From Sulfurospirillum sp. UBA1314 (GTDB lineage: Bacteria; Campylobacterota; Campylobacteria; Campylobacterales; Sulfurospirillaceae): a stretch of 14,288 nucleotides of DNA. A program made the position numbers and the translations under genes. Positions 1 to 5,395 of this stretch are shown here, one piece after another. Every line of letters starts with the position of its first letter. The first letter of the stretch is position 1. The stretch is taken from positions 3,262 through 17,549 of the forward strand of contig DBTO01000152.1 in assembly GCA_002307095.1 (NCBI GenBank), given 5' to 3'. The notes beneath the pieces are model-generated. The model saw nothing but the letters and a program-made list of their open reading frames with translations, had not been told where the DNA came from and did no database searches.

Positions 1-100
1 ATGCTTTGGTTGCGGCTTTTTCGACCCTAAGCCATGCGTCGTATTTTGCCTCAATTGTCCAATGCTTTTTCATCTCTTCTCGTGCGTAGCGCTCTACCAT
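1..100 (-). CDS. purB: Adenylosuccinate lyase, N-terminal fragment (runs off left edge)
   Basis: The minus strand reads MVERYAREEMKKHWTIEAKY and continues DAWLRVEKAATKA before the window ends. This matches the characteristic PurB N-terminus (MVERYxREEM, then a W and a KYxxWLxVE segment). PurB cleaves adenylosuccinate to AMP and fumarate, and SAICAR to AICAR plus fumarate, in purine synthesis. Only about 33 codons are present, so no catalytic residue can be checked. An in-frame ATG also lies at 106-104, but the AAGGA at 111-107 sits directly against it and lies 6 nt from the ATG at 100-98, so 100 is chosen. The gene is transcribed divergently from the pseudouridine synthase gene at 218. A second purine gene, purM, lies at the far end of the window. 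Confidence 0.87.
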   Translation of the reverse strand, partial: MVERYAREEMKKHWTIEAKYDAWLRVEKAATKA

Positions 101-217
101 TCTCATTCCTTGTCTGTTTGTGATTTTTCTGTGATAAAATACGGTGAATTTATCTATGATCGCGTGTTTTATGTAATGATTTATTGTAACAATATCGGAC
201 TAAAAAAGGGTTGAATT
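101..217. promoter_or_regulatory. Divergent promoter region between purB and the RluA-family gene
   Basis: This AT-rich 117-bp interval must hold the start signals for purB (leftward) and the pseudouridine synthase (rightward). Possible -10-like words are ATAAAAT at 132-138 on the plus strand and TACAAT on the minus strand (188-183). Neither has a convincing -35 partner, so the exact promoters are uncertain. An AAAAAGGG run at 203-210 is the ribosome-binding site for the gene at 218. A 13-bp palindrome at 182-194 is listed separately. Confidence 0.4.
182..194. repeat. 13-bp palindrome TATTGTAACAATA, possible operator
   Basis: TATTGT and ACAATA are perfect inverted arms around a single central A, 23 nt upstream of the TTG start at 218. 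The position, in a divergent promoter region, suits a regulator-binding site. I do not recognise the box. Short AT-rich palindromes also arise by chance, so this is only a candidate. Confidence 0.3.
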
Positions 218-1126
218 TTGGCGTATACTTTGAAAAAGTTTGTTCTTAAAAAACCAACACTTGCCTTTCGTTTCTTAATGGATACCTTTGATATTCGTAT
301 GGGCGAAGCGCAAAAGATGATTGACAAACGACGTGTTTTTGTCGAAGGTGAACAGCTCCTGAAAAAATCAACAGTGATTTGTGGAAATATTAGCGTGGTC
401 GTTTTTGAAGGTGAATCCAGAGGATTGGTGCCTGTTTTTGAGACAGAAGATTTTGCGGTATTTGAAAAGCCAAGCGGTGTGATGATGCACCCACGAAAGC
501 GCAGTGATGGATATACACTGAATGATGAAATAAAATCATTGTACGGTAAAGATGCCAATGCCGCGCACCGCATTGACAAAAGCACGAGCGGTTTGGTTTT
601 GGTTGGTAAACATAAACAAGCCGAAATTGAGCTCAAACGTCTTTTTGCGACACGTCATGTTCAAAAGAGTTACGTGGCGTTGGTGCATGGGAAAATGGAT
701 GATGTGCTGATGATCGATGAAAAACTCAAACGTGATGTTGAAACCAGTCAAATTCGCTTAAAAGTTCATGTGGATGAGAGAGGGAAAATCTCACAAACAA
801 AAATTATACCACTGCACTACTTTGAGGATAAAAATGCCACATTGGTTGAGGCGATTCCTTATACAGGTCGCCAACATCAAATCAGGGTTCATTTGTTCCA
901 CGTGAAACATCATATTGTCGGCGATCCCATTTATGGTGTTGAAGAAGAAGATGCTGAACGTTTTTTGGATGGTACAATGAGTATAGACGAGCAAATAACC
1001 TTAACTCGAAGTCCACGCCTTCTTTTACATGCGCAAACCTTAGCATTTGAATATAAAGGAATTTCTTATAAGATAGCATCACAGTTTGATGCTAAAATTG
1101 AATTTTACACATTGATGAAAGGTTAG
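218..1126 (+). CDS. RluA-family RNA pseudouridine synthase
   Basis: This 302-residue enzyme should isomerise specific uridines in rRNA or tRNA to pseudouridine. An S4-like RNA-binding segment lies at about residues 15-65. The catalytic domain follows, with VFEKPSGVMMHP at 81-92, the signature HRIDKSTSGL at 117-126 (catalytic Asp120), and YTGRQHQIRVHL at 215-226 with GDPIYG at 235-240. All the usual conserved motifs are intact. The target base cannot be deduced, so no RluC or RluD assignment is made. The start is a TTG at 218, supported by AAAAGGG at 204-210 with 7-nt spacing. The stop lies 2 nt before the FAH-family ATG, so the two genes are probably cotranscribed. Codons 226-231 (LFHVKH) contain a perfect parS site. 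Family members usually have Ala-His-hydrophobic-Gly at this spot, so the protein appears to accommodate the DNA site. Confidence 0.88.
   Translation: MAYTLKKFVLKKPTLAFRFLMDTFDIRMGEAQKMIDKRRVFVEGEQLLKKSTVICGNISVVVFEGESRGLVPVFETEDFAVFEKPSGVMMHPRKRSDGYTLNDEIKSLYGKDANAAHRIDKSTSGLVLVGKHKQAEIELKRLFATRHVQKSYVALVHGKMDDVLMIDEKLKRDVETSQIRLKVHVDERGKISQTKIIPLHYFEDKNATLVEAIPYTGRQHQIRVHLFHVKHHIVGDPIYGVEEEDAERFLDGTMSIDEQITLTRSPRLLLHAQTLAFEYKGISYKIASQFDAKIEFYTLMKG
894..909 (+). other. parS: parS centromere-like site (ParB binding), copy 1
   Basis: The sequence TGTTCCACGTGAAACA matches the bacterial chromosomal parS consensus (TGTTNCACGTGAAACA) at all 16 positions. It lies within the RluA-family gene. ParB (Spo0J) binds such sites, spreads as a CTP-dependent clamp and with ParA/SMC organises origin segregation. 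An identical second copy in the same orientation lies at 3365-3380. Confidence 0.88.
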
Positions 1127-1128
1127 AG

Positions 1129-1743
1129 ATGAAAACAGTTGTTCTTGATGGTATACGCGTTGCACCAAGTAAGGTTGTCTGCATTGGTCGAAATTACGTT
1201 GAACATATTAAAGAGTTAAACAATGAGGTACCAACTTCGATGGTTCTTTTTATGAAACCTAACACAGCACTCAGCAGTGAGCTGATAACAGGTGTGCAAA
1301 CACCACTGCATTATGAAGGTGAAATATCTTTTTTAATCAAACAAGGAAAGATTTGTGCAGTTGCGTTTGGACTTGATTTGACTAACCGAGAACTTCAAAG
1401 TGAGCTTAAAGGAAAAGGGCTCCCCTGGGAGCGTGCAAAGGCTTTTGATGGTGCTGCTGTTATGAGCCCGTTTGTCAGTATTGATGAATCTGACATCAAC
1501 AAACTCTCAATGCAATTATGGATTAACAATGTGTTAGTTCAAGAGGCAAATATTGATTTGATGATTCACAAACCTTTGGCTGTTATTGCTGAGATCAACT
1601 CTTTCTCAACGCTGATTGATAATGATATTGTGATGAGTGGTACACCAAAAGGTGTGGGGAGTTATATCAAAGGGGATCTGTTAGTGGGTAAGATTTTTAT
1701 TGCCGATAGAGAGATTATTTCTCAGGAGTGGCTCGCACAATAG
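1129..1743 (+). CDS. Fumarylacetoacetate hydrolase (FAH) family protein
   Basis: The 204-residue protein has the small FAH-domain fold typical of acylpyruvases, fumarylpyruvate hydrolases and oxaloacetate decarboxylase/tautomerases. IGRNYVEH is at 19-26. The metal-binding triad of the family maps to Glu63 and Glu65 (HYEGEISFLI) and Asp83 (GLDLTNREL). Lys104 and Asp107 lie in ERAKAFDG, and GTPKGVG is at 171-177. The usual NDVSARD motif is altered to LDLTNRE, but its metal-ligand Asp is kept, so activity is plausible. The substrate is unknown. Acylpyruvate hydrolysis or oxaloacetate tautomerisation are the likeliest chemistries, from family knowledge. It starts 2 nt after the preceding gene's stop and is followed by a strong hairpin, so it is probably the last gene of a two-gene operon. 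Confidence 0.83.
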   Translation: MKTVVLDGIRVAPSKVVCIGRNYVEHIKELNNEVPTSMVLFMKPNTALSSELITGVQTPLHYEGEISFLIKQGKICAVAFGLDLTNRELQSELKGKGLPWERAKAFDGAAVMSPFVSIDESDINKLSMQLWINNVLVQEANIDLMIHKPLAVIAEINSFSTLIDNDIVMSGTPKGVGSYIKGDLLVGKIFIADREIISQEWLAQ

Positions 1744-1745
1744 AA

Positions 1746-1780
1746 TCAATAGCGCTTAGGTTTATCCTGAGCGCTATTGA
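1746..1780. terminator. Long hairpin between convergent operons, probable bidirectional terminator
   Basis: Arms at 1746-1760 and 1766-1780 pair over 15 bp, with one G-U pair and a 5-nt loop (TTTAT). The core is AATAGCGCT against AGCGCTATT. It starts 3 nt after the FAH-family stop and lies downstream of the leftward rlmN/small-ORF unit, so it is placed to end both. Neither side has a proper U-tract, so it is not a classical intrinsic terminator. It may work as an RNA end-protecting stem. Confidence 0.6.
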
Positions 1781-1787
1781 AAATACT

Positions 1788-1801
1788 CTTTACATGTAAA
1801 G
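1788..1801. repeat. Palindrome CTTTACATGTAAAG (iterated word, copy 1)
   Basis: This is a perfect 14-bp palindrome lying between the terminator hairpin and the end of the 32-residue ORF. It is the fullest copy of the TTTACATGTAAA word that recurs at 3117, 4109, 7789, 9752 and 12424. Confidence 0.6.
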
Positions 1802-1804
1802 CCA

Positions 1805-1903
1805 TTACTTCTCTTTTTTAAAGAGGACGGTTATCAATCCTCCTACTCCTACAATAACGACGATAATTAAAAATCCAAGTTGAAAAAGATCAAGCATTGT
1901 CAT
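1805..1903 (-). CDS. Small single-pass membrane peptide, 32 residues
   Basis: This is an unrecognised short gene. It reads MTMLDLFQLGF, then a hydrophobic, glycine-containing stretch (FLIIVVIVGVGGLITVLF, residues 11-28), and ends in a basic/charged KKEK tail. This gives one clear membrane helix with the positive tail probably cytoplasmic. A perfect AAGGAG lies at 1916-1911, 7 nt from the ATG at 1903. The ORF overlaps the last 14 bp of rlmN in another frame, so it is probably translated from the rlmN mRNA. A second in-frame ATG at 1897 is less well spaced. No function can be assigned. Small hydrophobic peptides of this size often serve as subunits or regulators of membrane complexes, and toxic-peptide roles are also possible. 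Confidence 0.68.
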   Translation of the reverse strand: MTMLDLFQLGFLIIVVIVGVGGLITVLFKKEK

Positions 1904-2966
1904 TTTTTTGCTCCTTATCTTTTAATTGACCACAGGCAGCGCTAATATCTAATCCTTTGGATTGGCGAATCGTACAGAGTACACCATGGTCGACAAGGTA
2001 CTGTTGAAAGGCAATCATATCTTTCTCGGATGGTCGTCCAAATTCACTTCCAGAATGTGGGTTAAAATAGATTAGATTAACTTTCGATTTTATGCCATGT
2101 AGGAGCTTCACCAGCTTCTTTGCGCTCTTTTGGTCATCGTTTACCCCTTTCATAACCAAGTATTCAAACATGACGCGTTTACGTGCGTCTATGGGGAATG
2201 CTTTAACCGCGTTGATAATGGACTCAATATTATAGGCTTTATTGATCGGCATTAGTTTTTGTCTTAGATCATCATCCACGGCATGAAGTGAGATAGCTAA
2301 CAGTACGCCTAAATCCATCATGCCAAGTTTTTCGATTTGGGTACTCAGTCCACTGGTCGAAATGGTTTGCCTACGAGGGGAGATCGAAAGACCATCAAGG
2401 TCATTAAAAATGCGCACCGCTTTGCTCACGTTAGTAAGGTTGTCTAGTGGTTCACCCATTCCCATATAAACAATGTTGACACGTCTGTTTTCGGCTATAG
2501 CGTTATCCCTTTTAATCATTAAAATTTGAGATGTTATTTCACCAGCGGTTAGATTGCGTTTAAAGCCACTTTTCCCTGTAAGGCAAAAAGCACAGCCTAT
2601 TTTGCATCCAACTTGCGAAGAAATGCAAATGGTGTAGCGTGTATGGTGAAGTAATTTGCCCTCTTCATCCGTTTGCTCTTGCTTCATGGGCAAAAGAACA
2701 GATTCTACGGTATTGCCATCTTTAAGTGAAAAGAGATACTTCTTACTTCCATCCCTGCTCTCTTCAACTTTCGTGATCGTGAGTGGATCAAGATAGTACG
2801 TTGCATTGAGTTGCTCTTTAAGCTCTTTGGGTAGATTTTTCATCTCATCAAAAGAAGTAACATATTTTTGATACAGCCATTGGTAAATTTGCTTCGCTCT
2901 AAAAGCAGGTTTTATGACTTCCGATAACTCTTCTTTGGAAAGGTCGAATATATTTTGTTTTTCCAT
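1890..2966 (-). CDS. rlmN: Dual-specificity RNA methyltransferase RlmN (radical SAM)
   Basis: This 358-residue enzyme methylates C2 of an adenosine in 23S rRNA (A2503 in E. coli numbering) and of A37 in some tRNAs, supporting translational fidelity. The radical-SAM cluster motif CxxxCxxC is at Cys121, Cys125 and Cys128 (CKIGCAFC). GMGEPLDN, which helps bind SAM, is around 169-176. The C-terminal catalytic Cys345 is in AACGQL. Length and motif order are normal. The start at 2966 is preceded by GAGG at 2974-2971 (4-nt spacing). The gene lies 131 bp after the nucleoside-phosphorylase-like gene on the same strand, and its 3' end overlaps a small membrane-peptide ORF. Confidence 0.96.
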   Translation of the reverse strand: MEKQNIFDLSKEELSEVIKPAFRAKQIYQWLYQKYVTSFDEMKNLPKELKEQLNATYYLDPLTITKVEESRDGSKKYLFSLKDGNTVESVLLPMKQEQTDEEGKLLHHTRYTICISSQVGCKIGCAFCLTGKSGFKRNLTAGEITSQILMIKRDNAIAENRRVNIVYMGMGEPLDNLTNVSKAVRIFNDLDGLSISPRRQTISTSGLSTQIEKLGMMDLGVLLAISLHAVDDDLRQKLMPINKAYNIESIINAVKAFPIDARKRVMFEYLVMKGVNDDQKSAKKLVKLLHGIKSKVNLIYFNPHSGSEFGRPSEKDMIAFQQYLVDHGVLCTIRQSKGLDISAACGQLKDKEQKNDNA

Positions 2967-3097
2967 AATGCCTCAAATTTTTTATTTAAGTTCTTTCTGA
3001 ACTTTGAACACACATTTAAAGCAAAGCTTCAAATGCTACGCTAACGCTTAGTTTTCTTCGACAGAAGTCCTAAGTACTGTCGTGCTGACATCTTTTT
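2967..3097 (-). promoter_or_regulatory. Structured leader upstream of rlmN with several inverted repeats
   Basis: The 131-bp gap holds three dyads. AAGTTC/GAACTT at 2988-2993 and 2999-3004 has a 5-nt loop. CATTTAAAGC/GCTTCAAATG at 3013-3022 and 3026-3035 is a 10-bp stem with one non-Watson-Crick pair (A-C as read on the plus strand, G-U in the leftward transcript) and a 3-nt loop. CGACAG/CTGTCG at 3059-3064 and 3077-3082 has a 12-nt loop. None is followed by a leftward U-tract, so they are not obvious terminators for hisF and its partner. They could form a structured 5' leader or an operator for rlmN. No clear -10 element stands out. Confidence 0.4.
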
Positions 3098-3646
3098 TTA
3101 CAAGATGCACATTTTTTTTACATGTAAAGTAATGAATGCTTTTGCTTTCGCATGGTTTTGCATAAAATCACGGTGCGCATTTTGGTCGCAATAGTTTGTA
3201 ACAACGAAAAGTCCTGAACAAGGAATTTTAAATTGGTTGGCGATACTTACAATAGAAAAGAATTCCATATTTTCTAACTCAATATTTTTTTCAACCATTT
3301 TCTGAGCCAATGTTAGATCGGTTGTGATGTAATTACTGGAGTTGATAATAGGAGATGGATGATTTGTTCCACGTGAAACATAGATATTCTCTGCTTCAAT
3401 TTGGTTTTCTAAAGGTGTGTAACACTGATCTTGTAAATAGCCAAGTTCAATATTGGTGGCACGATGGCTGTAAATAAGTTCAAGTGGCTGATGGTTTCCA
3501 TAACTTCCCGCAGTACCTACAAAAAATAAAAAAGCAGGTTTTTCTTCAAGAACAAGTTTCGTAAGGTTAATGGCACTCTCTATTAGTCCAACGCCAACAG
3601 GCTTCGCAAAATCAAAAGTTTCATTTCGCCCCGCGCAGAGAATCAT
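3098..3646 (-). CDS. Nucleoside phosphorylase-superfamily protein (PNP/MTAN-like)
   Basis: This 182-residue protein resembles purine-nucleoside phosphorylases and nucleosidases of the PNP_UDP fold. FVGTAGSYG (42-50) fits the phosphate/ribose-binding GTAG loop. ENMEFFSI (125-132) corresponds to the ribose-binding MExxx helix (VEMESAA in relatives). A late acidic residue, Asp154 in TNYCDQNAHRD, lies near the usual catalytic Asp position. At 182 residues it is shorter than typical members (about 230), chiefly at the N-terminus. The substrate could be a purine nucleoside, methylthioadenosine or futalosine, and the sequence does not decide. Its ATG shares ATGA with the hisF stop, which indicates translational coupling. 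Codons 90-94 (VSRGT) overlap a perfect parS site, and the C-terminal LHVKK overlaps a TTTACATGTAAA palindrome. Confidence 0.72.
   Translation of the reverse strand: MILCAGRNETFDFAKPVGVGLIESAINLTKLVLEEKPAFLFFVGTAGSYGNHQPLELIYSHRATNIELGYLQDQCYTPLENQIEAENIYVSRGTNHPSPIINSSNYITTDLTLAQKMVEKNIELENMEFFSIVSIANQFKIPCSGLFVVTNYCDQNAHRDFMQNHAKAKAFITLHVKKMCIL
3117..3128. repeat. Palindrome TTTACATGTAAA (iterated word, copy 2)
   Basis: This is an exact 12-bp copy at the extreme 3' end of the nucleoside-phosphorylase-like gene, read as Leu-His-Val-Lys on the minus strand. Confidence 0.55.
3365..3380 (+). other. parS: parS centromere-like site (ParB binding), copy 2
   Basis: TGTTCCACGTGAAACA is present again with all 16 positions matching the parS consensus. 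It lies within the nucleoside-phosphorylase-like gene. The fifth base makes the site slightly asymmetric, and both copies read the same way on the plus strand. The distance from copy 1 is 2471 bp. Confidence 0.88.
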
Positions 3647-4401
3647 AATCGTACTGCAATCCCCTCATCTCTGAGGTAACGTTTAAGATCCATAATATCA
3701 ATCTCTTTGAAGTGAAAGATAGAAGCAGCCAAAGCCGCATCAGCACCATTTAGAAACGCGTCTTTTATATGTTCCATCGTCCCTGCCCCACCACTGGCAA
3801 TCACAGGAATATCAAGCATCGCACTCATTTGAGAAGTGAGTGGAATGTCATAACCATTTTTTGCACCGTCGCAATCCATAGAAGTTAAGAGGATTTCTCC
3901 AGCACCACGTTCTTGAACCTCTTTTGCCCAAGCAAGTGCATCAATGCCCGTATCAATTCTTCCTCCATTGATGAAGACATGCCACGAATCACCCGTGCGC
4001 TTAGCATCAATCGCTACAACAATACATTGGGAACCAAATCGTTTAGATGATTCATCTATAAAATGAGGATTAGCAATGGCTGGAGAGTTAATACTTACTT
4101 TATCACACCCTACATGTAAAAGACTATAAATATCATCCAGTGTTCGAATACCCCCACCAACAGTCAGGGGAATAAAAACCTCACGAGCTACTTTCTCAAC
4201 AATATCAACAATTGTCCCACGACCTTCATGGCTCGCGGTAATATCTAAAAATGTGAGTTCATCTGCACCTTCTTCGTTGTACCGTTTAGCTATTTCAACA
4301 GGATCACCTGCATCTTTAAGTCCAACAAAATTAACACCCTTAACAACGCGTCCATTTTTGACATCAAGGCAAGGGATAATACGCTTAGCAAAATGCTCCA
4401 T
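3643..4401 (-). CDS. hisF: Imidazole glycerol phosphate synthase, cyclase subunit
   Basis: HisF uses ammonia delivered by HisH to convert PRFAR into imidazole glycerol phosphate and AICAR in histidine synthesis. The protein is 252 residues, the normal size. The two catalytic aspartates are visible as Asp13 (IIPCLDVKNGRVVKG) and Asp132 (VVAIDAKR). The phosphate-binding loops are VGGGIRT (81-87) and ASGGAGT (202-208). The frame can be extended to an ATG at 4434, but MEHFAKRIIPCLDV is the family N-terminus. An AAGAGAG stretch just upstream supports 4401. Residues 94-98 read LLHVG where relatives usually have LLRAG, which is exactly where the iterated palindrome lies. It is coupled to the next gene by ATGA. 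AICAR, its by-product, feeds the purine pathway that also uses PurB and PurM. Confidence 0.96.
   Translation of the reverse strand: MEHFAKRIIPCLDVKNGRVVKGVNFVGLKDAGDPVEIAKRYNEEGADELTFLDITASHEGRGTIVDIVEKVAREVFIPLTVGGGIRTLDDIYSLLHVGCDKVSINSPAIANPHFIDESSKRFGSQCIVVAIDAKRTGDSWHVFINGGRIDTGIDALAWAKEVQERGAGEILLTSMDCDGAKNGYDIPLTSQMSAMLDIPVIASGGAGTMEHIKDAFLNGADAALAASIFHFKEIDIMDLKRYLRDEGIAVRL
4109..4120. repeat. Iterated palindrome, variant CCTACATGTAAA (copy 3)
   Basis: Ten of 12 bases match TTTACATGTAAA, with the 8-bp core TACATGTA intact. It lies inside hisF and is read as Leu95-His96-Val97 on the minus strand. Confidence 0.45.
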
Positions 4402-4549
4402 AAGGCTCTCTTTTTTAGGTAAATATAGGCACAAATGATAGCGAAAGAATTAAAAAAAACTTCTGAATAGTAAGATTAATTAAGACTATAACTCTTTTAT
4501 AAGTAAAGATTGGCTATAATCAATAAAAGTTTAAAAAATAGGGTGCGAA
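4402..4549. promoter_or_regulatory. Divergent promoter region between hisF and ksgA
   Basis: This is a very AT-rich 148-bp interval. Rightward, a perfect TATAAT stands at 4515-4520, about 30 nt before the ksgA TTG, without a convincing -35. Campylobacterota sigma70 promoters commonly lack one. Leftward, TATCAT (4440-4435) and TATATT (4426-4421) are possible -10 elements for hisF. Either would place the transcript start close to or inside the longer hisF frame, favouring the shorter start at 4401. Confidence 0.5.
4515..4520 (+). promoter_or_regulatory. -10 element TATAAT for ksgA operon
   Basis: This is a consensus sigma70 -10 hexamer with T/A-rich sequence upstream, 29 nt ahead of the ksgA start. 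It is the only strong promoter-like hexamer I see ahead of the long rightward gene run. Confidence 0.55.
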
Positions 4550-5395
4550 TTGATAGAGGCAAAAAAGAAATTTGGCCAAAATTTTTTAAAAGATACGACT
4601 ATTGTTAATAAAATCATCCAATCGATGCCCCGAAATGAGCGAAAACTTGTTGAAATAGGTCCTGGCTTAGGTGATTTGACGCAAGAGCTACTCAAGGTGA
4701 AAGCCTTAGTAGCATATGAAGTCGATGAAGACTTGTGCGTTTATTTGAGAAAAAAATATGCGACGAAGATAGATGAAGGGCAGTTGACATTGGTGCAAAC
4801 TGATGTTTTAAAGCAATTTAAAAAAGGGACTCTTTGTGAGAAACCTTATGATTTGGTTGCAAACTTGCCCTACTACATCGCTACGACTATTATTTTGGAA
4901 GCCTTGGAAGATCCAAATTGTAAATCAATGACGGTCATGATCCAAAAAGAGGTGGCAGAAAAATTTGCTGCGCTTCCAAAAACAAAAGAGTTTACCTCTT
5001 TAGCGATTTTGGCACAAAGTATTGGGACGGCTGCAATACTTTTTGATGTATCTCCCGAATCGTTTGAACCACAACCTAAAGTGGTGTCGTCTATTCTCAA
5101 AATTGACAAACAAAAAGAGTTTGTTGAAGGAAAATTTTCTGGTCTCTTTGAATCTGATGAACAGTTGCAAAAATTTAAAAAATATTTGCGATGTTCGTTT
5201 CAAAGTCCTAGAAAGACTTGGTTGAAAAATATCTCTTCTGAGTTTGAAAAAGCGTGCGTCGAAAAAGTGATGCACGAACAAAACCTTCCTGAAACAATCC
5301 GTCCTCATGAACTTAGCGTCTTGTCTCATCATCTACTATTTAAAACATTAAGGTTGAATGATGCAAGAAAACGAAGTAACGCCACAACAGAATAA
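4550..5395 (+). CDS. rsmA (ksgA): 16S rRNA dimethyladenosine transferase RsmA/KsgA
   Basis: KsgA dimethylates two adjacent adenosines near the 3' end of 16S rRNA (A1518 and A1519 in E. coli numbering) and acts as a late 30S assembly checkpoint. KKFGQNFL at 6-13, the SAM-binding EIGPGLGDLT at 35-44, EVDE at 57-60 and the catalytic NLPYY at 105-109 are all present. The 281-residue length is normal. The start is TTG at 4550, at the expected N-terminus. The best nearby ribosome-binding match is AGGGTG at 4540-4545. The last 38 bp overlap the start of rnj in another frame. The C-terminal tail after about residue 270 is basic and not conserved in style. Confidence 0.95.
   Translation: MIEAKKKFGQNFLKDTTIVNKIIQSMPRNERKLVEIGPGLGDLTQELLKVKALVAYEVDEDLCVYLRKKYATKIDEGQLTLVQTDVLKQFKKGTLCEKPYDLVANLPYYIATTIILEALEDPNCKSMTVMIQKEVAEKFAALPKTKEFTSLAILAQSIGTAAILFDVSPESFEPQPKVVSSILKIDKQKEFVEGKFSGLFESDEQLQKFKKYLRCSFQSPRKTWLKNISSEFEKACVEKVMHEQNLPETIRPHELSVLSHHLLFKTLRLNDARKRSNATTE

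Noticed and set aside
3041..3091. 16-codon ORF (MSARQYLGLLSKKTKR) in the gap before rlmN
   Set aside because: It has no Shine-Dalgarno sequence and is too short to judge. It may be a chance frame or a relict, so it is not listed as a gene.
3643..4434. Longer hisF frame starting at 4434
   Set aside because: The 11 extra residues do not belong to the family N-terminus, and likely -10 elements overlap or closely border this start. The ATG at 4401 has a better site.
5000..5332. 110-residue minus-strand ORF opposite ksgA
   Set aside because: It overlaps a well-supported ksgA on the other strand, has no recognisable motif, and looks like a shadow frame.
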